Origin: Acidobacteria bacterium Ga0077551
GTDB lineage: Bacteria; Pseudomonadota; Alphaproteobacteria; Caulobacterales; Hyphomonadaceae
DNA: 64,000 bases
Assembly: GCA_001464545.1 (NCBI GenBank)
Contig: LNFC01000025.1
Span: forward strand, 1-64,000
Direction of reading: 5' to 3'
Within the stretch, counting starts at the first letter, position 1. Each line of letters starts with the position of its first letter. The position numbers and the translations under genes were made by a program. Below the pieces are notes generated by a model. The model searched no databases. It was given only the letters and a program-made list of their open reading frames with translations, and was not told the DNA's origin. Of this stretch, positions 28,438 to 37,574 are shown in pieces.

Positions 28438-29664
28438 CTACTCTGCCGCGAGGCTGAGGCGCGGCGCGGGGCCGGTCAGCGCGTCGGCGATGCGGGTCGC
28501 GAGCCGGCGGGAGACGGCGTCCTTGGCGAGGCGGGGCCAGTGCTCGGTACCGTCCGGCGTGATCAGGTAGACCTCGTTCTGGTCGCCGCCCATCACGTCG
28601 CCGGAGACATCATTGGCGACGATCCAGTCGCAGCCCTTACGGGCGCGTTTCTCGACGGCGAGCTGCTGGACGTCATGCGTTTCGGCCGCAAAGCCGATCA
28701 CGAGGCGCGGGCGGCCCTTCCGCTTCTGGCTGAGGGTGCGCAGGATATCCGGGTTCTCGGTGAGCTGGATGGCGGGCGCTTCGCCCTGCCCTTTCAGCTT
28801 CAGTTTCTTTGGCGAGGCTTTCACCGGGCGCCAGTCAGCCACTGCCGCGACCGAGACGAACACGTCTGCCGGCAGCGCGTCTTCGCAGGCCTTCAGCATC
28901 TCGCGCGCGGTCTCGACCGGGACGAACGTGACACCATCCGGCGCCTTCAGCGCGACCGGGCCGGAGACCAGCGTCACACGGGCGCCTTCGGCGGCGAGCG
29001 CGGCAGCGATGGCATAGCCCTGCTTGCCGGAGGAATGATTGGAAATGTAGCGCACGGGATCGAGCGGCTCGCGCGTCGGACCGGCGGTGACGAGCGCGTG
29101 GAGACCTTCAAGCCGCTTCGACGGCGGCGCCAGCGCGGCCTCGATCTCGCGCACTATGGCGAGCACTTCGGGAAGACGCCCAGGTCCGAACTCGCCGCAG
29201 GCCATCGGGCCCACATCCGGCTCGACAACCCGTATGCCGTCCGCGCGCAGCTGCGCAACGTTGCGTTTGGTGGCGGCGTGTTCCCACATCCGCACATTCA
29301 TCGCCGGCACCATCAGCACCGGCTTGTCGGTGGCAAGCAGCGTGGTGGAGGCAAGATCATTCGCGAGGCCGGCAGCAGCCTTGGCCATCAGGTCGGCGGT
29401 GGCGGGGCAGACGACAACCAGATGAGCCGAGCGCGACAGCTCGATATGCCCCATCTCGGTCTCGTCGGTCAGATCGAACAGCTCGGAATAGACCTTCTCG
29501 CCCGACAGTGCGGAGACGGACAGCGGCGTGACAAACTCGGCGCCCGCCTTGGTCAGGATCGCCCGCGAGGCAATGCCGCGCCGCCCGAGCTCGCGGATCA
29601 GCTCAAGGCTCTTGTAGGCGGCAATGCCGCCGCCGATGATCAGGAGGATTCTCGGGCTTTTCAT
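28438..29664 (-). CDS. coaBC: Bifunctional phosphopantothenoylcysteine decarboxylase / phosphopantothenate-cysteine ligase
   Basis: 408 residues. The CoaC part has the FMN-binding [18 protein letters not shown], the active-site His segment [27 protein letters not shown] (the PxMNxxMW motif) and the cysteine loop [12 protein letters not shown]. The CoaB part starts near residue 186 ([15 protein letters not shown]) and includes the conserved [12 protein letters not shown]. The two steps convert 4'-phosphopantothenate to 4'-phosphopantetheine in coenzyme A synthesis. Confidence 0.95.
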   Translation of the reverse strand: MKSPRILLIIGGGIAAYKSLELIRELGRRGIASRAILTKAGAEFVTPLSVSALSGEKVYSELFDLTDETEMGHIELSRSAHLVVVCPATADLMAKAAAGLANDLASTTLLATDKPVLMVPAMNVRMWEHAATKRNVAQLRADGIRVVEPDVGPMACGEFGPGRLPEVLAIVREIEAALAPPSKRLEGLHALVTAGPTREPLDPVRYISNHSSGKQGYAIAAALAAEGARVTLVSGPVALKAPDGVTFVPVETAREMLKACEDALPADVFVSVAAVADWRPVKASPKKLKLKGQGEAPAIQLTENPDILRTLSQKRKGRPRLVIGFAAETHDVQQLAVEKRARKGCDWIVANDVSGDVMGGDQNEVYLITPDGTEHWPRLAKDAVSRRLATRIADALTGPAPRLSLAAE

Positions 29665-29781
29665 CAGGTCTGCCAGTCCGGTTTGAGGCCCTTCCTAGCG
29701 CAAAACCCTTGAAATCGTCCCATCAAATACGCGGGATCGCCAGCCCGGCGTCAAGGATGCGGTAAGACTTGGCGCCCGGGC

Positions 29782-30099
29782 CTATTCGCCGACGCGGATC
29801 AGTTTCGCGGTCGAAGTGCCGGAAGACGCGCGGTTTCCGCCATCGAGGCCGGTCTTGTCAGCGCTGCGCTTCAACTCGCGCACGGTGACCGACGTGCCGG
29901 ACGCGCCCTGGCTGCGGTGAAGCACGAAGGTCTGGCGCTCGCCGTCGCAGGTGACGCGGACCGTGGCGGTGCGCCGGCCTGCGGCTGCAGCAGAGTCGAG
30001 CGCCGCACGGGTGGCCGCTTCGGTGGCTGCCGCGCAGGTGTCGGCGAAAGCGGGCGCGGAGAACAGGCCGGCGGCGATGAGCATGGCGGCAAACTTCAT
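29782..30099 (-). CDS. Small secreted protein of unknown function
   Basis: 105 residues with a signal peptide (MKFAAMLIAAGLFSAPAFA). The mature protein is about 86 residues, with two cysteines (in DTCAAATEAA and VRVTCDGERQ) that probably make one disulfide. It has a TATVRVTCDGERQTFVLHRS beta segment. The family is not recognised. It lies between coaBC and ubiB on the same strand. Confidence 0.7.
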   Translation of the reverse strand: MKFAAMLIAAGLFSAPAFADTCAAATEAATRAALDSAAAAGRRTATVRVTCDGERQTFVLHRSQGASGTSVTVRELKRSADKTGLDGGNRASSGTSTAKLIRVGE

Positions 30100-30236
30100 G
30101 GCGCGTGTTCCTTCTGGACGCAGGCCGCAAAGGTAACCAAGTTCTTAACGCGAAGAAGCCCTTACGCTTCAGGCGGGAAACTCACAGGGCCCGAGGCGCC
30201 GCAGCCGCGAGAAATTCGCGTGGGATTGCGGGCTGC

Positions 30237-31754
30237 CTAGAAGCTGCGCACAGCCCAGGCCGCCGCCACACCCAGTACCCCGATCAGTCCGAACCAACCC
30301 CACCAGGGCGCGAAGCGTTGCGGCGGAGGCGGCGGCACAGGCTCGGCGTCGAGGCTTTTCTCGAACCGGTCCATGACCTCGGGCAGGCGTTTCAACCGGT
30401 TCGTCACCTCGCGGACGTTTTCGCGGATCATCCGCACCGCGCCTTCGGGACCGAAATTGCGGCGCATCCAGGCCTCGATGACGGGCTCGGACGCGTTCCA
30501 GATATTGTGCGTGGGATCAATGGCGCGCGCGACGCCTTCGACCTGCACCATGGTTTTCTGGAGCAGCACGAGTTCAGGCCGTAGCGCCATGCCGAACGTG
30601 TGAGTATAATCAAACAGCTGCAGCAGCACGCGGCCCATCGAGACTTCTTCCGCCGGACGCCCGAACAAAGGCTCGCCGATGGAGCGCAGCGCCTGCGCAA
30701 AATCGCCCACCGATTGCGACGGCGGCACGTAGCCCGCTTCGAAGTGAACCTCCGCGATCCGCATATAATCGCGCTTCAGGAACCCCCAGAGAATTTCGGC
30801 CAGGAAGCGGCGCTCCATCGGGCCGATGCGGCCGATGATGCCGAAATCGACCAGCGCGATGCGGCCCTCCGGTGTCAGGATCGCGTTGCCTTCGTGCATG
30901 TCGGCATGGAAGACGCCGTGTTCGATGGCGCTGGAGAGGAAGCCCTGCGTGATATCGTTGGCGAGCTTCACGCGGTCGAGGCCCGGACGGTCCAGCACGC
31001 CTGCCTGAGTCAAGGGAGTCCCGTTGATCCAGGAGATCGTCAGTACACGTTTGCCTGTCCGCTCCCAGTCGACCTTCGGAATGTCGAAGAATCCGGTCTT
31101 CTCGTTGATGGCGCGCATCTCGTCGGCGCCGCCCGCTTCGAGGCGGAGGTCCAGCTCGCGCAGCATGAAGTTCGAGATCGTGTCGGTGAGGGCGATGGGC
31201 TTCAGCCGGCGGCTCTCGGCAGAAACGCCTTCAATGGTACGCGCGGCGCGGCGCATGGCCGAGAGCTCCAACGCCAACTGGCGTTCGATCCCGGGACGGA
31301 GGATTTTCACCGCGCGGTCGCCGTCCGGCAGCGACATCTTGTGGACCTGCGCAAGGGAGGCGGCGGCAACCGGTTCCGACAGGCCCGGGAAAAGCCGAAT
31401 CGCCTCCGCCTCGGTGAACTCGGCTGCGAGCGCGGCGCGGGCAAGTTTCATCGAGAAAGGCGGCAGCTTGTCCTTGAGGCGCCCGAGATCGCCCGCGACT
31501 TCGGAGCCGAACACGTCGGGGCGTGTCGCGAGGAACTGGCCGAGCTTGATATAGGCAGGGCCAAGGCCTTCGAGGGCGGTGGCGAGCCGCTGGCCGGGGC
31601 GGCCACGGGCGCCGCCGAACAGGCGCAGCACACTGCCGGCGACGCGCGCCGGGATCGGCAGGCGGGACTGGTAGGCACCCGGCAGCACGACATCGTGCCG
31701 CGCGAGCGACGTGCCCGCGCGCATCAGACGCCAATAGTCACCGAGCGCGCCCAT
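30237..31754 (-). CDS. ubiB: UbiB-family ubiquinone biosynthesis protein kinase-like
   Basis: 505 residues of the ABC1/ADCK/UbiB atypical kinase family. The diagnostic KxGQ motif is in YIKLGQFLATRPDVFG (near residue 70), with the kinase-like core ending in HADMHEGNAILTPEGRIALVDFG, which carries the HxD-like and DFG-type segments. One or two hydrophobic segments at the C-terminus (LIGVLGVAAAWAV) anchor it. It is needed for ubiquinone synthesis. It lies two genes from ubiE, a common arrangement. Confidence 0.92.
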   Translation of the reverse strand: MGALGDYWRLMRAGTSLARHDVVLPGAYQSRLPIPARVAGSVLRLFGGARGRPGQRLATALEGLGPAYIKLGQFLATRPDVFGSEVAGDLGRLKDKLPPFSMKLARAALAAEFTEAEAIRLFPGLSEPVAAASLAQVHKMSLPDGDRAVKILRPGIERQLALELSAMRRAARTIEGVSAESRRLKPIALTDTISNFMLRELDLRLEAGGADEMRAINEKTGFFDIPKVDWERTGKRVLTISWINGTPLTQAGVLDRPGLDRVKLANDITQGFLSSAIEHGVFHADMHEGNAILTPEGRIALVDFGIIGRIGPMERRFLAEILWGFLKRDYMRIAEVHFEAGYVPPSQSVGDFAQALRSIGEPLFGRPAEEVSMGRVLLQLFDYTHTFGMALRPELVLLQKTMVQVEGVARAIDPTHNIWNASEPVIEAWMRRNFGPEGAVRMIRENVREVTNRLKRLPEVMDRFEKSLDAEPVPPPPPQRFAPWWGWFGLIGVLGVAAAWAVRSF

Positions 31755-31839
31755 CTAGGTATTGTCCGCAGTCAGGGAACTTAGCGCCGTCACTGCGCGT
31801 TCATGCCGAGAACCAAAACTGCAGAGAGCGAGTTCCATC

Positions 31840-32004
31840 ATGTCCGATTCCCCGTCATCCAACAATTTCCTGTACCTGATCGTCGGTGTACTGGTCGCCG
31901 CAGCCGTGGCGTTTGGCATCTACTACTTCACCGAAGGTGCCGGCGGCCCGGACAGGGTCGAGATTTCGGTCGGCGAAGACGGCGTCAAGATCGACGGGAA
32001 CTGA
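31840..32004 (+). CDS. Very small single-pass membrane protein
   Basis: 54 residues. After a short polar start there is one hydrophobic segment (FLYLIVGVLVAAAVAFGIYYF), then a short outward tail ending VEISVGEDGVKIDGN. Not recognised. It lies between the divergent ubiB (starts 31754) and the ubiE end (32016). The ATG at 31840 is preferred; an earlier start would add an unstructured extension. Likely a real mini-protein, as composition is typical of such proteins, but evidence is limited to topology. Confidence 0.55.
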   Translation: MSDSPSSNNFLYLIVGVLVAAAVAFGIYYFTEGAGGPDRVEISVGEDGVKIDGN

Positions 32005-32015
32005 GCGGTTCATGC

Positions 32016-32804
32016 TCACGCCGCCCAGCCAAAGTGCAGGGCGGCGATTCCGCCCGAATAGTTCGTGACGGAAACCTGCTTGAATCCTGCGCCTTCGATT
32101 TCGGCCTTGAACACGGATTGCTCCGGGAACTGACGGATCGATTCCACCAGGTACTGGTAGCTTGACCGGTCGCCGGCGATCAACTCACCAAGGCGCGGGA
32201 TCACGGCGTAGCTATAGGTGTCGTACGCTTCCTGGAGCAACGGCGCCGTCAGCTGGCTGAACTCGAGCACGGCGAGACGGCCACCGGTTTTCAGCACGCG
32301 CCGGAATTCGCGCAGGCCCGCCACCCGGTCGGCAAAGTTGCGGATGCCGAAGGAAACCGTGACCACGTCAAAGCTCTTGTCCGGATAGGGCAGCTTCTGG
32401 CCATCGGCGCAGACCCAGTCGAGCCGCCCTTCCCATTTCGCATTGTCGGCGCGCGCCTTGCCAGCATCCAGCATCGCATCGTTGATGTCGCAGACGATCG
32501 CCGTGGCGGGGCGTGCATCGCCGCGCCGCGCGCCGGCCTTGTCGGCCAGTTCCAGGAACGCGCGCGCCAGTTCGCCGGTGCCGCCCGCGACATCCAGATG
32601 CCGCTCGCCCGGCTGCGGGTTCACCTTGTTCATCGCATCGTGTTTCCACAGGCGGTGGACCCCGGCGCTCATCAGGTCGTTCATCAGGTCATAGCGCGAG
32701 GCCACCGAGCGAAACACGCCTTTGACCCGGGCGACCTTCTCGGCCTCCGTCACCTCCTCGAACCCGAAGGAGACCTTGCGCTCTTTGCCGTCCATTTCAG
32801 CCAT
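32016..32804 (-). CDS. ubiE: Demethylmenaquinone/ubiquinone C-methyltransferase
   Basis: 262 residues. It has the UbiE signatures VASRYDLMNDLMSAGVHRLW and the SAM-binding LDVAGGTGELARAFL, with FDVVTVSFGIRNFADRVAGL downstream, the second UbiE motif, and YSYAVIPRLGELIAGD. It methylates the quinone ring in ubiquinone synthesis. The start was chosen at 32804 (MAEMDGKERKVSFGFEEV). Divergent from mutM with ~50 bases between. Confidence 0.95.
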   Translation of the reverse strand: MAEMDGKERKVSFGFEEVTEAEKVARVKGVFRSVASRYDLMNDLMSAGVHRLWKHDAMNKVNPQPGERHLDVAGGTGELARAFLELADKAGARRGDARPATAIVCDINDAMLDAGKARADNAKWEGRLDWVCADGQKLPYPDKSFDVVTVSFGIRNFADRVAGLREFRRVLKTGGRLAVLEFSQLTAPLLQEAYDTYSYAVIPRLGELIAGDRSSYQYLVESIRQFPEQSVFKAEIEGAGFKQVSVTNYSGGIAALHFGWAA

Positions 32805-32853
32805 GCTTAAACACCTTACATGTCCCCTTCGCCTTAGCGTATATGCGATAAGG

Positions 32854-33699
32854 ATGCCTGAATTACCTGAAGTCGAGACAGTTCGCCGCGGACTTGCCCC
32901 TGTGATGGAGGGCAAACGCATCCTGCGGCTGGAACAGCGGCGCGCGGACCTGCGCTTTCCCCTGCCCGAGCGGTTTGCCGAGCGGGTCGCGAATGCCCGG
33001 ATCGACCGGCTCGCCCGGCAGGCGAAATTCCTCAGTGCCCACCTCTCCACGGGGGAAGTACTGATCATGCACCTCGGCATGACCGGGCGGTTCACGATCT
33101 CCGGCCAGCGGACCGGCGATTTCCACCACGAGACCGGCGGCCTGACAGCGCATGATCACGTGATCTTCCACATGGAGGGCGGCGAGACCGTCACCTACAA
33201 CGACCCCCGCCGGTTCGGCTTCATGGAACTCTGGCCCGCCGCGAATTTCGAGGCCTACCCGCGGTTAATGACCATGGGGCCGGAGCCGCTGTCGAACGGC
33301 TTCTCCGCCGCCTATCTGGACACGGCGCTGAGCGGCAAGGCCGCGCCGATCAAGGCCGCGTTGCTCGACCAGTCGGTGATCGCAGGGCTCGGCAACATCT
33401 ATGTCTGCGAAGCGCTATACCGTTCAGGCATCTCGCCGAAGCGCCTCTCGCGCTCTGTGCCCGGCATGCGGGCCTCCCGCCTCGCCCCCGCGATCAACGC
33501 AGTCATCGCCGAAGCAATCGCCGCAGGCGGCTCCTCGATCTCGGACTTTGCAGGGACGGACGGAAACCTTGGCTACTTCCAGCACCGGTTCGACGTCTAC
33601 GACCGCGAGGGCGAACCCTGCAAACGCTGCGGCGCTGTGGTGAAGCGGATCGTACAGTCCGGGCGGTCGACGTTCTATTGCAGCGGTTGCCAGAAGTAA
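32854..33699 (+). CDS. mutM: Formamidopyrimidine-DNA glycosylase
   Basis: 281 residues. Starts MPELPEVETVRRGL with the catalytic Pro (residue 2) and Glu, has the LIMHLGMTGRF segment and H2TH domain, and ends in the zinc finger CKRCGAVVKRIVQSGR with FYCSGCQK (four cysteines). It removes 8-oxoguanine and formamidopyrimidines in base excision repair. The start at 32854 is fixed by the mature N-terminal Pro. The mutM-ubiE-ubiB-coaBC-dut neighbourhood is a conserved alphaproteobacterial block. Confidence 0.96.
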   Translation: MPELPEVETVRRGLAPVMEGKRILRLEQRRADLRFPLPERFAERVANARIDRLARQAKFLSAHLSTGEVLIMHLGMTGRFTISGQRTGDFHHETGGLTAHDHVIFHMEGGETVTYNDPRRFGFMELWPAANFEAYPRLMTMGPEPLSNGFSAAYLDTALSGKAAPIKAALLDQSVIAGLGNIYVCEALYRSGISPKRLSRSVPGMRASRLAPAINAVIAEAIAAGGSSISDFAGTDGNLGYFQHRFDVYDREGEPCKRCGAVVKRIVQSGRSTFYCSGCQK

Positions 33700-34115
33700 C
33701 GCAACAAAATCCGTATACGCTTCAACGCGCTGAAAAAATCGCGCCAGACCTTGCGCCACACCCCTCCGCCCGGAGTTATACTCCGCGGCGCACCCGTACC
33801 GTAGCAAGGTCGGATAGAGGCCAAAGGCCGAAATCCGACAGGCCCGAGAGCCAGCGATATCAGATCGATACAAAGTGACACAAAATGAGAATCAATGAGA
33901 ATAATTCGACATCCGGCGTACACGGATCGAGAGGCGGTGAGGCCGCCTGAAGAGACAAAAGCGCCAACTTGCACCTACAGCAAACACGCCTCGGAAAAAT
34001 CAAATCCCATCCGGATCAAGCTCTTACAGAATTCGGGGTCATTCCCTCCGCAACACCTCCGCCCACGGACCGGGTCCGAAAACACCTTCAACCGTGAAAA
34101 TTCCCAAACTCCAGC
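33700..34115. other. Intergenic region without a supportable gene
   Basis: No reading frame here looks like a protein in composition or start context. The GC content is lower than in the neighbouring genes, especially from 33850 to 34060. The only structures I see are the tandem AATGAGAAT direct repeats at 33884-33902. It may be a decayed gene or a transcript leader of unknown target. Confidence 0.5.
33884..33907. promoter_or_regulatory. Tandem AATGAGAAT repeats, weak Fur-box-like site
   Basis: AATGAGAAT occurs twice with one base between (33884-33892 and 33894-33902), and the second copy runs into a short GAAT-A-ATTC palindrome (33899-33907). GAGAAT-type repeats are reminiscent of Fur-type boxes, but the match is poor and there is no adjacent iron gene. 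Confidence 0.2.
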
Positions 34116-34256
34116 CCCTCACCTCCCATTGCTCCGCAATGGGCCCCTCCTCTCCCGGAGGGAGAGGGGTTTGGGACGTCACCGCTGGCGCTAGGCAACC
34201 CCTCTCCCGCAACGCGGGAGAGGAGGGACCCGCCGCGACGCGGTGGGAGGTGAGGG
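34116..34256. repeat. Composite palindrome with nested hairpins
   Basis: The outer arms CCCTCACCTCCCA (34116-34128) and TGGGAGGTGAGGG (34244-34256) are exact complements. Inside lie three more perfect hairpins, CCCATTGC-TCC-GCAATGGG (34125-34143), CCTCTCCC-GGA-GGGAGAGG (34149-34167) and CCTCTCCCGC-AAC-GCGGGAGAGG (34201-34223), plus a nearly perfect CCCGCCGCG/CGCGGTGGG. This is a mobile-type interspersed element of the kind found between genes in many proteobacteria. It ends two bases before the stop of the monooxygenase gene. Confidence 0.8.
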
Positions 34257-34257
34257 T

Positions 34258-35460
34258 CTACCTCTCCGCCTTTAACCCGAGCTTCGCCAGCGGCGATCCC
34301 AGCGCGCCGCTGACCAGCGCTGCCAGGACCGGCGGCGCGGGCCAGAGTTTCGAAATGGGCGCCACCAACCGGTCGCGCAGCCAGGGCAGGATGTCCGAAT
34401 CCGACTGGTAGACCGGCGTGAAGGCCCAGGTCATCAGCTGGTAGAGCCTCACATGCGAGGCGCGCTGGCGCACATACACTCCGGCGATATCCGCCGCCGC
34501 GCCGCCAGCCTCGACCGCGCGGGCAAGTGCGTAAGCGTCCAGCAGCGCCATGTTCGCCCCCTGCCCGAGCTGCGGACTGGCGGCATGCCAGCTGTCACCG
34601 AGATGGATCAGGCGCCCTTCGGTGGCCGGCCAGTGCGTGCGGTGGCGATAGCGCGCGAAGGTCAGCTGGTCATGATCCGTGATCTGATCAACCAGCATAG
34701 CCGTCTCCGGCCAGAGGGCCCGCGCAGCATCCTTCCAGTGCACCAGCGGCGCCGCGCGGAAGTCTGCATGCGCATCGCCGCGGATCGACCAGAAATAGGT
34801 GAGGCTCTGACCCGCACCCTCGTGCGAGCGCCCGGACGGCATCACGCCCGCCATCTTGCGCGCGGCTTCGTAGCGCTGCTCGAGCGCCGTGCGATCAAAG
34901 GGACTGTCTGCCGGCCAAGGCAGGGTCGCCCAAAGCGCGCCATAGGGCAGTTCCTTGACCGGCGCCGACGACAGCGGCGAGCGCACACCCAGTGCATCAA
35001 TGACAAGGTCAAACGGCCCGTGCGCTCCACTGGCCGCATCCACCAGCGTCCCGCTTTCCGCATTCGCTGCCGTAATGCGGGCGCCGGTGACGAGACGTGC
35101 GCCGCTGGCGATGGCCGCCTCATGGAGCAGCGCAAACAATGTCGCACGCTGGATACCGATCCCGCGCAGGCTGGTACGCAACGCGCTGTAGCGCACATCC
35201 AGCACGGCCCGCCCGGTGTCAGCCGAGACACCCCACAGCCGCGCAATCGGCGCGCCGAGGGCCTCCGCGCGTTCCCGCAGGCCTATCTGGCCGAGGATGA
35301 CGAGCCCGGTATCCTGAAGCATCAGGCCGGAACCTACCGGACCGGCAGCCTCGAACTGGTCAAACACCGTCACGCGGTGCCCCTGCCCCGCCAGCAAGGC
35401 AGCAGCCGCAAGGCCGCCGATCCCGGCGCCGGCGATCCCGATGGAAAGTGTTCGACTCAT
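34258..35460 (-). CDS. FAD-dependent monooxygenase (UbiH/PHBH-like fold)
   Basis: 400 residues from the ATG at 35460. The FAD fold GIAGAGIGGLAAAALLAG opens the protein. The second FAD motif is in LIHLGDSWHAASPQLGQGANMALLDA (written here only in part: GDSWHAASPQLGQGANMALL), the GD...P..GQG pattern of class A flavoprotein monooxygenases. It hydroxylates an aromatic or ring compound; the exact substrate cannot be read. The stop abuts the composite palindrome. Confidence 0.85.
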   Translation of the reverse strand: MSRTLSIGIAGAGIGGLAAAALLAGQGHRVTVFDQFEAAGPVGSGLMLQDTGLVILGQIGLRERAEALGAPIARLWGVSADTGRAVLDVRYSALRTSLRGIGIQRATLFALLHEAAIASGARLVTGARITAANAESGTLVDAASGAHGPFDLVIDALGVRSPLSSAPVKELPYGALWATLPWPADSPFDRTALEQRYEAARKMAGVMPSGRSHEGAGQSLTYFWSIRGDAHADFRAAPLVHWKDAARALWPETAMLVDQITDHDQLTFARYRHRTHWPATEGRLIHLGDSWHAASPQLGQGANMALLDAYALARAVEAGGAAADIAGVYVRQRASHVRLYQLMTWAFTPVYQSDSDILPWLRDRLVAPISKLWPAPPVLAALVSGALGSPLAKLGLKAER

Positions 35461-35538
35461 CTGCCTGTTTAGCCCTGCTCCTTGTGTGTTGCGCAAGTCT
35501 GCGCGAGAGTGAGTTCCGAAAAGAAACGGGAGAGCGCG

Positions 35539-36270
35539 ATGTCCAAGGGTGCAGCCCTGATTGTCGGAGCCGGCGACGCGACCGGCGGCGCCATCGCAAA
35601 GGCCTTCGCGCGCGAGGGCCTGACCGCCTGCGTGACCCGCCGCGCCCGCAATCTCGATTCGCTCTCCGCTCTCGTTTCGGAAATCGAAGCGGAAGGCGGC
35701 CAGGCGCGCGCTTTTGGCGTGGACGCGCGCGAGGAAGACGCGACGATTGCGCTGGTCGACCAGATCGAGTCAGAGGTCGGTCCGCTCGAAGTCTGCGTGT
35801 TCAATATCGGCGCCAACGTGCGCTTCGGGATCACCGACACGACGGCGCGCGTCTATCATAAGGTCTGGGAGATGGCCGCCTATTCCGGCTTCCTCGCGGG
35901 GCGCGAGGCGGCGCGGGTGATGAAACCGAGGGGCCGCGGCACGATCCTGTTCACGGGCGCCACCGCCGGTGTGCGCGGCCGTGAAGGATTCTCAGCCTTC
36001 GCCGGCGCCAAGCATGCGCTAAGGGCGCTCGCGCAATCGATGGCGCGTGAACTCGGGCCGCAGGGCATCCATGTGGCGCATGTCGTCATCGACGGCGCCA
36101 TCGACAGCCAGTTCATCCGGGAGAACCTTCCCGATGCGGACGAACGCCGCGCGCGCGACGGCCTTCTGATTCCGGACGAGATTGCAAAGAACTATGTCTG
36201 GCTTCACCGCCAGCACCGCTCCGCCTGGACGCAGGAGCTGGACCTGCGCCCTTGGAACGAGACCTGGTGA
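35539..36270 (+). CDS. SDR-family protein with Tyr-to-Phe active-site change
   Basis: 243 residues. The nucleotide loop is IVGAGDATGGAIAKAFA (a GxxxGxG variant), and the strand after it reads VTRRARNLD, suggesting NADP(H) by its arginines. Where classical SDRs have YxxxK, this one has FAGAK (Phe154, Lys158), and the catalytic serine segment reads ILFTGATAG, so the triad is incomplete. I recall that a clade of these proteins has Phe at this place. It may bind a nucleotide without being a normal dehydrogenase. Convergent with the acyl-CoA dehydrogenase-like gene. Confidence 0.85.
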   Translation: MSKGAALIVGAGDATGGAIAKAFAREGLTACVTRRARNLDSLSALVSEIEAEGGQARAFGVDAREEDATIALVDQIESEVGPLEVCVFNIGANVRFGITDTTARVYHKVWEMAAYSGFLAGREAARVMKPRGRGTILFTGATAGVRGREGFSAFAGAKHALRALAQSMARELGPQGIHVAHVVIDGAIDSQFIRENLPDADERRARDGLLIPDEIAKNYVWLHRQHRSAWTQELDLRPWNETW

Positions 36271-36274
36271 GAGG

Positions 36275-37444
36275 CTAGACCATGCCCGCGTCGGTGGGCA
36301 GGCCGAACAGAATGCGGCCTGTCAGTTCCAGCGTCGAGGGGGCGGTGACGATGTGCTGCGTTATGGCATGCGCGTCCCGGAAGCGGCGCTGCAGGTCGCT
36401 GGATTCGAACAAGGCCGCGCCGCCGCCAAGATCGTAGAGCGTGCGGCAGATGTCGGCGCCCGTGCGTGTCATGTGCGTGCAGGCGAGGCGCAGGTCCGCG
36501 CGCGGCGCCATCGGGATGTCGTCCGTCTGCTGAGCGATGGCCCAGACCCGGTCGATCTCCGAGAAGAGGTAAGCGCGCGCGGCGCGCCACTGCGCTTCGC
36601 AGGTCGCATAGGCCGCCTGCATCGACTGGCGCTCTGACAGGGTCTTGGACGAGCCCTGGCTTTTCTTGACCGTGGCGAGATCATGGAACGCGTCCAGCGC
36701 GCCGCGTGCATTGCCGAGCGCCACGCCGCAGACACCGAGCGCGAGCAGGCCGAAGGCGGGAAACTTGTAGAGCGCGCCGGTTTCGCGCGGCGTGTCCGAG
36801 ACGAGCGAAACGGAGCGTCCGGCAGGGACCAGGATGTCCTTCACTTCAAAGTCGCCCGAGCCCGTGCCTTTCAGGCCCATGACGTGCCAGGTATCCAGCA
36901 GGGTCGCCTGACCGGCTGGGAAGACCATCATCCGCGTATCCGGCGCGCCGGAGGCAAGGCGCTTCATCTCGCCGTTTTCCCAGAGCGTGCAGCTGCCACA
37001 GAGCCAGGTGCAGTTGGCCGAGCCCGAGCCCCACTGCCAGCGGCCGGTGACCCGGTAGTGATCTCCCTCGATGACCGCGCGGCCCATCGGTGCAAAAACG
37101 CCGCCGGTAATGGCCATCGGATCGGCGTAGATTTCCTCGGCAAAGACCGGTTCCATATAGGCCGCGTTGAGCGCCGTCGTGGAAGCAATCATCGCGCACC
37201 AGCCGGCGCTGGCATTCGCGCGGGCAATCGTCTCGGTGATCTCTACGATCTCACGCGGTGTGGATTCTAGGCCGCCGAAGCGTTTCGGCGTCACCATCCG
37301 CAGGACGCCCGTGGCCGCGAGCTTCCGGGCAAGGTCGGCCGGCAGGCGGCGCACCTCTTCCATTTCGGCGGCGCGGGCGGCGAGTTCGGCCAGCAGTGGC
37401 TGGACGGCGGCGATGGGGTCGTGGGTCTGGACGGTGTCAGGCAT
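36275..37444 (-). CDS. Acyl-CoA dehydrogenase-fold protein, probable flavin-dependent monooxygenase
   Basis: 389 residues. The N-terminal helical domain is followed by the beta domain with ITGGVFAPMGRAVIEGDHY and GRWQWGSGSANCTWL, and WHVMGLKGTGSGDFEV. The middle (FPAFGLLALGVCGVALGNAR) and the ending RRFRDAHAITQHIV fit group D flavin monooxygenases (HsaA/HpaB-like) and acyl-CoA dehydrogenase C2 domain proteins better than true acyl-CoA dehydrogenases. It would use reduced FMN or FAD to hydroxylate an aromatic or heteroatom substrate. A reductase partner is not seen. Confidence 0.75.
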   Translation of the reverse strand: MPDTVQTHDPIAAVQPLLAELAARAAEMEEVRRLPADLARKLAATGVLRMVTPKRFGGLESTPREIVEITETIARANASAGWCAMIASTTALNAAYMEPVFAEEIYADPMAITGGVFAPMGRAVIEGDHYRVTGRWQWGSGSANCTWLCGSCTLWENGEMKRLASGAPDTRMMVFPAGQATLLDTWHVMGLKGTGSGDFEVKDILVPAGRSVSLVSDTPRETGALYKFPAFGLLALGVCGVALGNARGALDAFHDLATVKKSQGSSKTLSERQSMQAAYATCEAQWRAARAYLFSEIDRVWAIAQQTDDIPMAPRADLRLACTHMTRTGADICRTLYDLGGGAALFESSDLQRRFRDAHAITQHIVTAPSTLELTGRILFGLPTDAGMV

Positions 37445-37574
37445 GACGGGAAGCTAGCCTTTTTCTGCTGCGCTTCAAAGTGTCCGTTCGGGGACTCACG
37501 CCGGGTCAATATTGCTGGCCTGCTGCCCGGCGCCTAAGCTCGCGCCGAAGAACCAAACTCACGGGGTGCGCCAC

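Noticed and set aside
33675-33974. Short minus-strand frame in the gap after mutM
   Set aside because: No family similarity, no ribosome site, and odd composition; the region is better described as non-coding.
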